From: Saprospiraceae bacterium | GTDB lineage: Bacteria > Bacteroidota > Bacteroidia > Chitinophagales > Saprospiraceae | NCBI GenBank assembly: GCA_019187225.1 | Contig: JABAQQ010000027.1 | Coordinates: forward strand, 105,390-169,389 | Direction: 5' to 3' | DNA: 64,000 bases | Shown: positions 44,852 through 54,081 of the stretch, in pieces | Position numbering within the stretch: the stretch's first letter is position 1 | Layout: the number at the start of each line of letters is the position of its first letter | The notes under the pieces: generated by a model | The model's database searches: none | Told to the model about the DNA's origin: nothing | Seen by the model: only the letters and a program-made list of their open reading frames with translations | Made by a program: the position numbers and the translations under genes

Positions 44852-46960
44852 ATGGCAATCAAAACCAGAACTGACTTGAAAGGGCAGTTTGTAAATGGGA
44901 AAATACTCAACCAACGGCAATTTCACGATCTTATTGATTCCATGCTCAATAAGCGGGACGACAGCTTTATGGGCCAATGGGTAAAAGGCATGACCTATGT
45001 CAGCGGTAACGTGGTCATTTACAACCATGCCCTTTGGGAAGTACCTTATGGTCCGCCGGATTCGGATGGCAAACCGACCAAAATTGAAATCTGCTCCTGT
45101 CAGCCGCCCGGAACGCCCGGAACGGAGGATGAGTGGACCTCCCTGATCGTGCCGGTGGAGGACAACGATTGGGTGGTGCACCTGGACTCCCAATCCATGT
45201 ACGCCAAGGTGTATGATTGTGTGGGCATCGGTCGCGTGTTCGACCCGGCAAACGGTGACCCGCCGGATGCCAAATTGGAAGTGGTAAAAGAAAACCTCGG
45301 CAGGTTTCTGATCTTTCCCAAACCGGCCGAGTCGCCTACCCTCAGCCTCATCCAAGTCGGCAACGGCCCAAATGGGGAAAATGCCTATTTCCTCATCGGC
45401 CTGGACAACCAGGAAGCTGCTTTGACTACCGATGCACCCGCCGGGTTCGTCTTCCGTCGCGGCGGGCATGCCGAAATAGGGGAGGAGGATCAGTTGGATT
45501 ACCACGATGGGGATATTTTGATGGTCATCAAACCAGCCGAAAGCGGCTCCGGTCTGGCCCGTGTCGGTATCAGCACGGCCAATCCCGCGGCCATGCTCGA
45601 TATCACCGACCGCACCAAGGGGCAATTTTTGTTCAATCCGGAAGATAAAACAGACCCGGCCTTTACGATCGTCAACCTTGATCCTTCCTGCAATAAAAAC
45701 TACCTGTCGTCGGGAGTGGGTGAAGAATACTCGGTATTTATCACCGATGCTCCGAAAGGATTCATTTTCAAAGATGGCGATGACTATGGCAAATACTGCG
45801 CCCTGAATAACATCAACCAGGGAGATACGCTGGTCGTTATCCAGACCGGCCCGCAGGGAGTTGCCCACGTCGGTATCGGCACCGAAACGCCTTGCGCCAT
45901 GCTGCACGTCACCGACGGAAGCAAAGGCGCCTTCATCGCCGACCCCAACTCGAAAGCCGATCCGGTCGTCAGTATCGTCAACCTCGCCAAAGCCAATTAC
46001 CTCGCCGCGGGGGTGGGAGCCGAACGCGCGGCCCTGACAACCGACGCACCCAAAGGATATGTGGTGCGTGCAGGATCGGAGCTGGCCGGAGCTTGTAAAG
46101 TCCCCGACCTGGATCAGGGTAAAAAGCTGATGGTCATGCTACCCGACGGTAAGGTTGGCATCGGAACGGAAACAACGGATCCCATCGTCCGGTTGGAGGT
46201 GACCGATGACGGCGAAAGCGGCCGGTTTATGTTCAACTTAGACGATAAGAAGGTCAATCCGGCTCTCGCTATCGTCAACACCCGCCCCACCAAGGACAAT
46301 TATTTCACACTCGGCGCCGACAACCAAACTGCTGTCCTGGTAACCGATTCGAAGAACGGTTTCGTGTTCAAGCAGGGAGCGCTGATGCAGGATTCCAATA
46401 ACACGGAATTTTATGAACTGGACGTCACCCAGGGCGATGCCTTGTTGAAACTGATGCCGCCCATGGCTGTGACATCCGGTGGAACGGTGCCTGCCCAGGC
46501 CGTTTTTTTTCCAAACCTCGCAGGAAAGGTAGGTATCATGCGCCCGCCGGAAGACTATCAACTGGATGTCAACGGTCATATCCGGTCTTATAATGTATTG
46601 ACCGATACCGACCAGGCCAGTATGTCGAACGAACAGCGTGTAGACACATATTTCGCTGCGCAGGGCAATGAAACGGCCTTAGACAAACTGAAACAATTGC
46701 GGCCCATCGCGTTCGACTGGGACCAAAGCACCGGGCAACAAAATGAGGGGAAACAATTCGGCCTGAAAGCCCAGGAAGTGCAGGATGTGATGCCGGAAGC
46801 GGTAAAAGAAGTGCCCGGACAACGGCTTTCCCTGTCGTACAACAGTGTGCTGGCCGTGCATATTCAGGCCACACAACAACTGACGAATTTGGTGGAGGCC
46901 CAGCAACAAGTGATCGAAAAACTCAAGGAACAGATCATCGCTTTGGGCGGAACGATTTGA
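44852..46960 (+). CDS. Repeat-built tail-fibre-like protein with S74 intramolecular chaperone
   Basis: 702 aa. The N-terminus (residues 1-130) probably attaches to the baseplate. About residues 140-560 hold four repeats of roughly 90-100 residues, each with a VGIGTETPxAMLHVTD-like strand, an AxxIVNL-like strand and a TDAPKGFVFxxG-like strand. The C-terminus (about 567-702) is a Peptidase_S74 / endosialidase chaperone: YQLDVNGHIRSYNVLTD, LKQLRPIAFDWDQ, QFGLKAQEVQDVMPEAV, LSLSYNSVLAVHIQATQQL, then a helix. S74 domains fold trimeric fibres and cleave themselves off. It likely forms a host-binding fibre. No enzymatic head was recognised. Confidence 0.8.
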   Translation: MAIKTRTDLKGQFVNGKILNQRQFHDLIDSMLNKRDDSFMGQWVKGMTYVSGNVVIYNHALWEVPYGPPDSDGKPTKIEICSCQPPGTPGTEDEWTSLIVPVEDNDWVVHLDSQSMYAKVYDCVGIGRVFDPANGDPPDAKLEVVKENLGRFLIFPKPAESPTLSLIQVGNGPNGENAYFLIGLDNQEAALTTDAPAGFVFRRGGHAEIGEEDQLDYHDGDILMVIKPAESGSGLARVGISTANPAAMLDITDRTKGQFLFNPEDKTDPAFTIVNLDPSCNKNYLSSGVGEEYSVFITDAPKGFIFKDGDDYGKYCALNNINQGDTLVVIQTGPQGVAHVGIGTETPCAMLHVTDGSKGAFIADPNSKADPVVSIVNLAKANYLAAGVGAERAALTTDAPKGYVVRAGSELAGACKVPDLDQGKKLMVMLPDGKVGIGTETTDPIVRLEVTDDGESGRFMFNLDDKKVNPALAIVNTRPTKDNYFTLGADNQTAVLVTDSKNGFVFKQGALMQDSNNTEFYELDVTQGDALLKLMPPMAVTSGGTVPAQAVFFPNLAGKVGIMRPPEDYQLDVNGHIRSYNVLTDTDQASMSNEQRVDTYFAAQGNETALDKLKQLRPIAFDWDQSTGQQNEGKQFGLKAQEVQDVMPEAVKEVPGQRLSLSYNSVLAVHIQATQQLTNLVEAQQQVIEKLKEQIIALGGTI

Positions 46961-47043
46961 ACGCTCTGCACTACCCCCCTTAAAACTGTGTATTACCGCT
47001 TTACCCCGGCTCCTGAACCGCCGCTACTAACTAAAATTGTCAC

Positions 47044-50000
47044 ATGCCCGATATCCTGACCATACCGAGAACATCAAGTTTCCCGCCGTACCTGGATTTT
47101 GCCCAGTTGCGGGCTGCGGGCATACGGCATCTTGAAGAACTGGGCAGCGATCTGTGGACGGACTTCAATGTGCACGATCCGGGGATCACGATCCTGGAAG
47201 TGCTGTGTTACGCCCTGACAGACCTGGGTTACCGGACCAATTTCGACATCAAAGACCTGCTCGCCCGCAGCACGGAAACGAAAAAGGGAGAAAGTAAAAC
47301 TATCTTCGGCCTTCCGTGGGACGACAATTTTTTTACTGCTGCCGAGGTATTGAGCTGCAATCCGGTAACGGTCAATGACCTGAGAAAATTACTGATTGAT
47401 ATTCCGGGAGTGAAAAATGCCTGGTTTCTGAAAGCTCCCGAAGGCGAACTCCCGATTTATCTGAACCGGAAACAAAAAGCGCTCGATTGGACCCCGCCTT
47501 TCCCCGAAGACGATCAACAGGACCGTATACTGCTGCGCGGATTGTACGATGTACATATAGAACTGGATGAAGTGCTGACGACTGATGCCTGTGGCAGAAC
47601 CTTTTTCTCGAAAGACGACATTTTGCAAAATGTCTATAAGGTATTGCACGCACACAGAAATTTGTGCGAAGACATCCGCGAAGTACTGGCATTGGGAGAC
47701 GAACAGATCGCTGTCTGTGCCGATATAGAACTCATCGCGAATGCCGACCCCGAAGATGTCCTGCTCGAAATTTATAAACGGGTGGAGGAATTCCTTTCTC
47801 CCACCTTGCGGTTTTACACACTCCGCGAGATGATCGCCAAAGGTGTGCCGGTGGAAGAAATATTTGCCGGTCGCCCGCTCACGGCCACCAGCCACGGATT
47901 CATAGACCTGGCTGAGCTGGAAAAGATCCAACTGAAAGACGATCTCCACATTTCCGACATATACCAGGTCATTATGGATATTCCGGGTGTTGCGGCGGTG
48001 CGCAACCTCGCTTTGGCCAATTATATTGACGGAGTCGCGTTCACCAAAGGCGAAAAATGGTGTCTTCCCCTGAAACCATTTCACCGCCCGCATTTCGACC
48101 TCGACCAATCCCAGATCATGTTTTTCAAGGGCGTGCTGCCGTTTAATGCGCGGAAAAAAGAAGTCGCCCAGCGTTACAACGAAGAAAAAGCCGCCAAAAA
48201 GAAAGCTTATCTTGACCCTTACCACCTCGATCTGCCCATTCCGGAAGGTACCTACCGTGACCTGGAAGAGTATACCTCCATCATGGAAGAGTTCCCCCTG
48301 ACCTATGGCGTTGGTCGCATGGGCATAAAACAACCGCTCACACCCATCAGACAAGGTCAGGCCAAACAACTGAAAGGTTTCCTGCTGTTTTTCGATCAGT
48401 TGCTGGCAAACTACCTGGCGCAACTGGCCCATCTGCGCGAATTATTTTCCATTCGTCCGGACGGATCGCCGGAACGGGAAGGAAATAACCATACCTATTT
48501 CACGCATATACTGACAGAAGCACCCGGCATTGAAGTACTCGTCAGGAACTTCCATGAATGCTCATCCAACAATATTGACGCTCCGCCGCCGGAGGATTAC
48601 CCGTCCTACCTGCGCTATATCGTCGAAAGCCTCGAAACCTACCAGGATCGCCGGAACCGGTTCCTCGATCATTTGCTGGCGCGATTCGCGGAATCCTTTG
48701 CCGATTACGTCCTCCTGTCGTACAAACTCGGAGGCGGACGGCTCGATCCCGCCCATATCATCCAGGACAAGGCCGACTTTTTGAGAAATTACCCTGAAAT
48801 CAGCCGGAACCGTGGCAAAGGCATGGATTATACCGCCGGGAAAGTGTGGGATACGGATAATATTTCCGGCCTGGAAAAAAGGGTGTCCAAACTGGTGGGC
48901 ATTGACAACGCCACCCGCCATACATTGTCTCCGACCCGCTTAGTGGAGACGGAAGCCGGATGGGCGGCAGAGATAAACGGTAGTGACGGAACAGCCGTGA
49001 TGCTGAGCAAATCCGTATGGCCCACTGAGACCGCTGCCTGTGACGCGGTGGCGCAATGGGCCGGTTTTATCGCTTCGGAGCAGAATTTCCGCCGACTCAC
49101 ATTCGATGTGGCGGGAGACTATGAATATTTCATCAACATCGTAACGGAAGAACAGTCGGATTCACAGCATAATGAAATTGTGACAGTCGCAATCGGATTG
49201 CATCCCTATCCATCCGAGGGGCGATATTGTGAGGCTGTCAAGAAATTATTGAAAACGGACTTTAAGGTCGAAACCGCCGGATCAACCGCAGGAAAAATCT
49301 GGTATTTTTATATCCAGGACACCGAAGGCAATGATATACTCCGCAGCCGGATAGGATATATCAATGAAGATCTTGCCCGAACTAAAGGGGAGGAAATTAA
49401 GTCTCTGCTGAGCGATGAAAAATATTATTGCTTGGAAAAACGCCCCGTTCTGCACAACAACGAATACGGCTTTTTCTTACTGGATGACGCGGGAAATATC
49501 ATCGCAGAAAGTACCAAACGGTATATGTCTGCCGGTGTACGCGATTCCGCCATTCACGAGCTTGTCAATTCAGTTGTATTGCCGGGCCTTACTTGCGGAT
49601 GGGACCGGGAATCCAATTGTTTTTACTTCGAACTATACGACTATTCGGGCAAAACGCGATTGTTCGTCAGCAGCAAAGGCTTCCATTCAAAGGAAGATGC
49701 CATCGCATTCTTCGACAAAGATGATACAACCGAAGATTTCAAAGGATGGGCAGTACAGAGCAGCCACTACGAAAAAACCGGAGAGGACGGGTATCCTTAT
49801 TCTTTCCAACTCAAAGACAAAGATTATGCTGACCCGACGGGCACAGTCAGAGCCATTCATCCGCACGAATATGAAACGGAAAAAGAACGGGACGACCGCC
49901 TGCAAGCCATCATATACTACCTCGATGATATTCCGCCCCAACTGAAAATAGAACCCGAAAAACCCGGCGATTTTCAGTTTGATATTACGGACGCCAAGGG

Positions 50001-53000
50001 AAAAGTGTTGCTGAAGAGCACGCTGCATTATACCACACAGGTGGAGGCTGAGAACGCTTCGTGGAAGGTACGCAGCCAGGCCCGCCACCGGGTATATTAC
50101 AAACCGAACACATCCGCTCCTTACAGTTTCGTCATTTTGGACAGGCATGGAGAGGAGATCGCCTACCACCCCCATTCGTACGACACGGAATGCGAACGGG
50201 ACCTTGCCATTGACACGCTCATTTATGGCTCTCAAAACATTGAAGTTCAACACCGCATCGAAGAACAAAGCGACGGTTTTCATTATGTTTTGCTGAGCCC
50301 GGAAGGGGATGCGCTCATGACCGGCCTCACCGGCTTTTCGGATGCAGACCAGGCCGACGCTGCTTTTCAGGAGTTCCTGGGCTGGGCGATGCACAAGGAT
50401 CATTACCATATTTCGGAAGAAACAGGCGTGGAATACCCCTTTGGCTTCGACCTTTGGAACGACGACGGTCATGCGGTGGCTACCTCCGTTAAAAAATTCG
50501 CAACCAGGGCCGAAGCCAAAATGGCCATCCGGGCGATACGCAATTATGTGTGTCATACGGAATGGACGACCGTTTTCACGATCACCACACCGGGCGAATA
50601 TGGGTTCCAACTGATCGGTGAAAACGATCGCGTGTTGCTTAAAAGCGCCGTCATTTATCCGGATAAGCCGTCCGCTTTACTCGCTTACGAAGCCACTCTG
50701 TTGTTGGCGGGAGACAAAAACCGTTACTTCGATCTTCCCGGTTTCGGTTTCGATTTGCGCGATGCCGATGGAAATACCATTGCCTTGCACCCGGATAACT
50801 ATGCCAATGCAAATGAAAGAGACGCTGCTAAAAACCTGATCATCAGTTACGTGCGGACCGATGCGCCCCGGGTGGAGACGCCGAACACCGGCGGCGCATT
50901 TTACGGCGTCATATTGGGCCGGGATGGTTCGCCCGCTTTTACAGGAATCGCTGTTCACCCGAACAGGGATGCGGCACAGGCGGAATTGGACAAACTCCTG
51001 CTCCTGGCAACCGACCGCGATCGCTACAAACCGCACGACGACGGCTACACCGCTTGCCAGTTCGGTTTTTACCTGACGGATGAAAACGACGCGACGGTGG
51101 CCCGGCACCCGAAGACGTACCCCAGTGCCGCGGAACGGGACAAAGCCATGCTTTCAATTTTCGCCTGGCTGACTGACGGCGAAGCGCTGGCCGACGACGT
51201 CGTGCAAGGGAAGTCCGATTTCCGCTTCGCACTGCAAAACAAGGCCGGGCAACGCATGCTTGTGTCCGCACTTCAGTTTGATACGGTGCAGGATGCCGAA
51301 GCAGCCTTCGATCCTTTCCTCGAACACGCCCGGATCTATGAACGGTTCGAGAAATTTACCAAAGGACCGGGAGTCCAATTCGGTTTCCGCTTGACAAACG
51401 AAAAAGGCAATGTCATTGCCCTTCACGATACCTTGTACCCGACGGATGAAGCGCGGGAGGATGCTATTATAGAAATCATACGCTTCGTCGCCCTGCGCGG
51501 CGCCGCTTTCAGGTTCTTTGAAGATGACGGCGTCTGGAAATATGCCCTGAAGAATGCGGAGGACAACGACGTGCTAATTGACGCCGCCGGCGCGTCAGAT
51601 AAAATTGCCGTTGCAGAAAATCTGGAACAGGCATTCGTTTGGGCTCAACAGCAGGAAAGGTACTTGCTGTTGGACGACGATGTCTCCTGTGCCTTCGGAT
51701 TTGCCCTGACAAATGAGGAGAATGTGGAAATAGCCCGCCATCCGGCTACTTACGAAACCAGTGACCTGCGGGACGAGGCCATCGCAACCTTTATCACTTA
51801 TTTGACCCAACTGGCGCTTGAACCGGAGGTCTTTGAAGTACAGGGTACGTTCTATTTCCAACTGACTGATTTTTCCGGAAATATTTTATTGCAAAGCAAA
51901 AAGGACGACTTCCCTACAGCAGCAGCCACCAAAAATGCCTGGAACCAACTCGTACAGGCCGTGAACGATCCGGCCAACTTCCAGGTCATTTATGACAACG
52001 CTCATTGCCAGTATACGGTCGGCATTTTGGTGAACGGGCAAATCATCGCTTGTCCTCCCTATACATTTTCAAGCCGAACCGCAGTCAATGAATGGATAGA
52101 TACATTGTTGTTTTTATTAAAAAAGCATCCGGTTTCCACTGAAATTCCAGGCACCACCTGTGGCTATTTTTTCACCGTTGAGCATACGGGAGGGGATGGA
52201 ACTGCAAAAAAACTACTGGGCGTCCGCCGTTATCCGACAGATGCCAATGCGCAACACGCCTGCCATGAGCTGGCAGTCCTGTTGCGGTCGGAAAATACTT
52301 TCAAAATAGAGGAATTTGCTGGCAAGTGGTTTCTTACGGTTTACGACGGCAACGGGCAGTTGGTCGCCAAAAGTGCAGAACCGCCGTTTGAAAGCGACAC
52401 GGATGCACAGGCAGTTTATGATGAGATCGTCGGAAAGTTATCGGGCGAGGTAGTCATCCCCTGTAATCCTGTCTACCGGGAACATGAATACCGCTGCGAG
52501 TTGTCCGATGGGCAGCATATTTTGCAAAGCGTGCCTGGCAAAGCGTTTATCCGCTTTGGCCGGAGCGACCGTACCTGGGCCAGCCGGGCCGTGCGCGATG
52601 CTATGGTAAGGGAGGCCTTGTCTCTCTTCAATACGCCCAATCCTGTGCTGACAGTGGGAACAACGCCGGAAAACGGTACCTTCAGGTACATGGTGGATGT
52701 TGGCCTCTTCCGGATAGAAAGTGATAAAATGTATCCTACTGAACAAGATGCACTCGATGCCTATAATCACCCTGGCAACGAGGGGGACAGCTGGTTGGCA
52801 GCAGCGAAGAATGAGGCAAACTACCAGCCCCTCGACGATGAGATCAACTGTCGTTTCGGTTTTGAAATTATTGAAACAGAGGAAAAAGACGCTGCTTGCC
52901 AGGAATGCAACCAACTACTGGAACTGGCGCAACAACAGGAGCGCTACAGCCTGATCTCCAATGAAGAAGAATGCCTGTTCGGTTTCGAATTGACAGATCC

Positions 53001-54081
53001 CGAGGGGGTACCTATTGCGTCCAGTCCGGAATTCTATCCGACAGAAGCCGAACGCGATGCTGCCATAGCAGCCCTGGCCCAATCGGTGAACAGTGAAGGT
53101 ATGCACCTGGTAGAGCACCTGCTGCTGCGCCCGCGCAAAAAAGCCCTCGAACAGCGCTTTGTGGTTGAATGCAGGCGGAAAAAAATCGTTGCGGCAAAAA
53201 GTAAAAAAGTGGTCTCTCTGGATGTGGAGGATACCTCGCCCCTGCTTCGTTGTGCAGATACATTCGGGTCGGAAGCAGATGCCAGGAGGGCTTTCTGGAA
53301 AGTGATGGCTGTCATTTTAGGCGCAAAAAACGGGCAGGCTGATTTGATCCGGATATTCCGGGAAAACACGACGACCGGTGGCACGAACGAATCGTGCTGG
53401 CATATCGAGGTGCTGGAGCGGGTTCCAACCCTTAAAGACCCTGTACCGAAAGTCCTCGCATTCTCACCGGAGGGCTGTTGCGACAATTGTACGGAAAGTG
53501 CGTTGAGGGCATCGGTTTATCAACTGGTCGAAGGTTACAGCGCCATTGATGAAAACAATCCACCGGCAGACCTCCCGGAATTCGCCGATATCCACTTTTT
53601 ACCCCGGCTGTACGACGACCTGGAACAGGACGATCTGCTTCCCATCATCGGCGATTGCGCAGACCCCTCCCGGATGCTGCCGCCGGATTTATCGGACCCC
53701 TATTCTTTCCGGGCGACCGTCGTGTTGCCGTATTGGCCTGCGCGTTTTCAGAAATCGGAATTCCGTTCCTTCCTCGAAACCACGTTGCGTCAGGAGGCGC
53801 CGGCGCACGTTTTCCTGCGCATCTGTTGGGTGGATGCCTGCCAGATGCGGGAATTCGAAGCGGCATTCCGGCGCTGGCTCGAAAGCAAAGCCACAGGCGA
53901 GTTGAGTTGCGACAGTTCCACAGCGCTCAATGCCCTGATTGACATCCTGTTCAGATTGCGCAACATATACCCGGCAGGCACTTTGCATGACTGCGCGGAA
54001 CCGGCCCCCAATGCCAACCCCATTGTACTGAATTATTCAATTATTGGCTCAGCAAACTCGGATAGCCATGGCAATCAATAA
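47044..54081 (+). CDS. Giant second baseplate protein (Cis12-like) with YegP/DUF1508-like repeat insertion
   Basis: 2345 aa. The N-terminal 620 residues follow a baseplate wedge pattern (LRAAGIRHLEELGSDLWTDFNVHDPGITILEVLCYALTDLGYRTNF; GRMGIKQPLTPIRQGQAKQLKGFLLFFDQLLANYLAQLAHLRELF). The region near residue 2020 resumes with MHLVEHLLLRPRKK and a C-terminal domain (FRATVVLPYWPARFQKSEFRSFLETTLRQEAPAHV). Between them about 1380 residues (640-2018) are made of alternating short beta-beta-alpha units resembling YegP/DUF1508. Members of this family normally join the two conserved parts directly, so the repeat block looks like an insertion. The next gene starts 14 bases before its stop. The assignment as Cis12 is by position and the DPGITILE motif. 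Confidence 0.8.
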   Translation: MPDILTIPRTSSFPPYLDFAQLRAAGIRHLEELGSDLWTDFNVHDPGITILEVLCYALTDLGYRTNFDIKDLLARSTETKKGESKTIFGLPWDDNFFTAAEVLSCNPVTVNDLRKLLIDIPGVKNAWFLKAPEGELPIYLNRKQKALDWTPPFPEDDQQDRILLRGLYDVHIELDEVLTTDACGRTFFSKDDILQNVYKVLHAHRNLCEDIREVLALGDEQIAVCADIELIANADPEDVLLEIYKRVEEFLSPTLRFYTLREMIAKGVPVEEIFAGRPLTATSHGFIDLAELEKIQLKDDLHISDIYQVIMDIPGVAAVRNLALANYIDGVAFTKGEKWCLPLKPFHRPHFDLDQSQIMFFKGVLPFNARKKEVAQRYNEEKAAKKKAYLDPYHLDLPIPEGTYRDLEEYTSIMEEFPLTYGVGRMGIKQPLTPIRQGQAKQLKGFLLFFDQLLANYLAQLAHLRELFSIRPDGSPEREGNNHTYFTHILTEAPGIEVLVRNFHECSSNNIDAPPPEDYPSYLRYIVESLETYQDRRNRFLDHLLARFAESFADYVLLSYKLGGGRLDPAHIIQDKADFLRNYPEISRNRGKGMDYTAGKVWDTDNISGLEKRVSKLVGIDNATRHTLSPTRLVETEAGWAAEINGSDGTAVMLSKSVWPTETAACDAVAQWAGFIASEQNFRRLTFDVAGDYEYFINIVTEEQSDSQHNEIVTVAIGLHPYPSEGRYCEAVKKLLKTDFKVETAGSTAGKIWYFYIQDTEGNDILRSRIGYINEDLARTKGEEIKSLLSDEKYYCLEKRPVLHNNEYGFFLLDDAGNIIAESTKRYMSAGVRDSAIHELVNSVVLPGLTCGWDRESNCFYFELYDYSGKTRLFVSSKGFHSKEDAIAFFDKDDTTEDFKGWAVQSSHYEKTGEDGYPYSFQLKDKDYADPTGTVRAIHPHEYETEKERDDRLQAIIYYLDDIPPQLKIEPEKPGDFQFDITDAKGKVLLKSTLHYTTQVEAENASWKVRSQARHRVYYKPNTSAPYSFVILDRHGEEIAYHPHSYDTECERDLAIDTLIYGSQNIEVQHRIEEQSDGFHYVLLSPEGDALMTGLTGFSDADQADAAFQEFLGWAMHKDHYHISEETGVEYPFGFDLWNDDGHAVATSVKKFATRAEAKMAIRAIRNYVCHTEWTTVFTITTPGEYGFQLIGENDRVLLKSAVIYPDKPSALLAYEATLLLAGDKNRYFDLPGFGFDLRDADGNTIALHPDNYANANERDAAKNLIISYVRTDAPRVETPNTGGAFYGVILGRDGSPAFTGIAVHPNRDAAQAELDKLLLLATDRDRYKPHDDGYTACQFGFYLTDENDATVARHPKTYPSAAERDKAMLSIFAWLTDGEALADDVVQGKSDFRFALQNKAGQRMLVSALQFDTVQDAEAAFDPFLEHARIYERFEKFTKGPGVQFGFRLTNEKGNVIALHDTLYPTDEAREDAIIEIIRFVALRGAAFRFFEDDGVWKYALKNAEDNDVLIDAAGASDKIAVAENLEQAFVWAQQQERYLLLDDDVSCAFGFALTNEENVEIARHPATYETSDLRDEAIATFITYLTQLALEPEVFEVQGTFYFQLTDFSGNILLQSKKDDFPTAAATKNAWNQLVQAVNDPANFQVIYDNAHCQYTVGILVNGQIIACPPYTFSSRTAVNEWIDTLLFLLKKHPVSTEIPGTTCGYFFTVEHTGGDGTAKKLLGVRRYPTDANAQHACHELAVLLRSENTFKIEEFAGKWFLTVYDGNGQLVAKSAEPPFESDTDAQAVYDEIVGKLSGEVVIPCNPVYREHEYRCELSDGQHILQSVPGKAFIRFGRSDRTWASRAVRDAMVREALSLFNTPNPVLTVGTTPENGTFRYMVDVGLFRIESDKMYPTEQDALDAYNHPGNEGDSWLAAAKNEANYQPLDDEINCRFGFEIIETEEKDAACQECNQLLELAQQQERYSLISNEEECLFGFELTDPEGVPIASSPEFYPTEAERDAAIAALAQSVNSEGMHLVEHLLLRPRKKALEQRFVVECRRKKIVAAKSKKVVSLDVEDTSPLLRCADTFGSEADARRAFWKVMAVILGAKNGQADLIRIFRENTTTGGTNESCWHIEVLERVPTLKDPVPKVLAFSPEGCCDNCTESALRASVYQLVEGYSAIDENNPPADLPEFADIHFLPRLYDDLEQDDLLPIIGDCADPSRMLPPDLSDPYSFRATVVLPYWPARFQKSEFRSFLETTLRQEAPAHVFLRICWVDACQMREFEAAFRRWLESKATGELSCDSSTALNALIDILFRLRNIYPAGTLHDCAEPAPNANPIVLNYSIIGSANSDSHGNQ
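48955..53090 (+). repeat. About two dozen alternating YegP/DUF1508-like coding repeats
   Basis: Two unit types alternate. Type A: GxFxFxLxDxxGxxLLxS, a strand-turn-strand, then AxxxAxxxFxxxA and ends ..ERYxxL. Type B: CxFGFxLTDExGxxIARHPxTYxTxxERDxAIxxIxxYL. I could trace roughly 12 A/B pairs, the first near residue 637 and the last ending near residue 2018. The FGF/VARHP signature of type B is strongest in units around 51050, 51370, 51690 and 52970. The call as DUF1508-like rests on the small strand-strand-helix pattern with a G at the turn and a terminal helix, not on a search. Confidence 0.65.
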
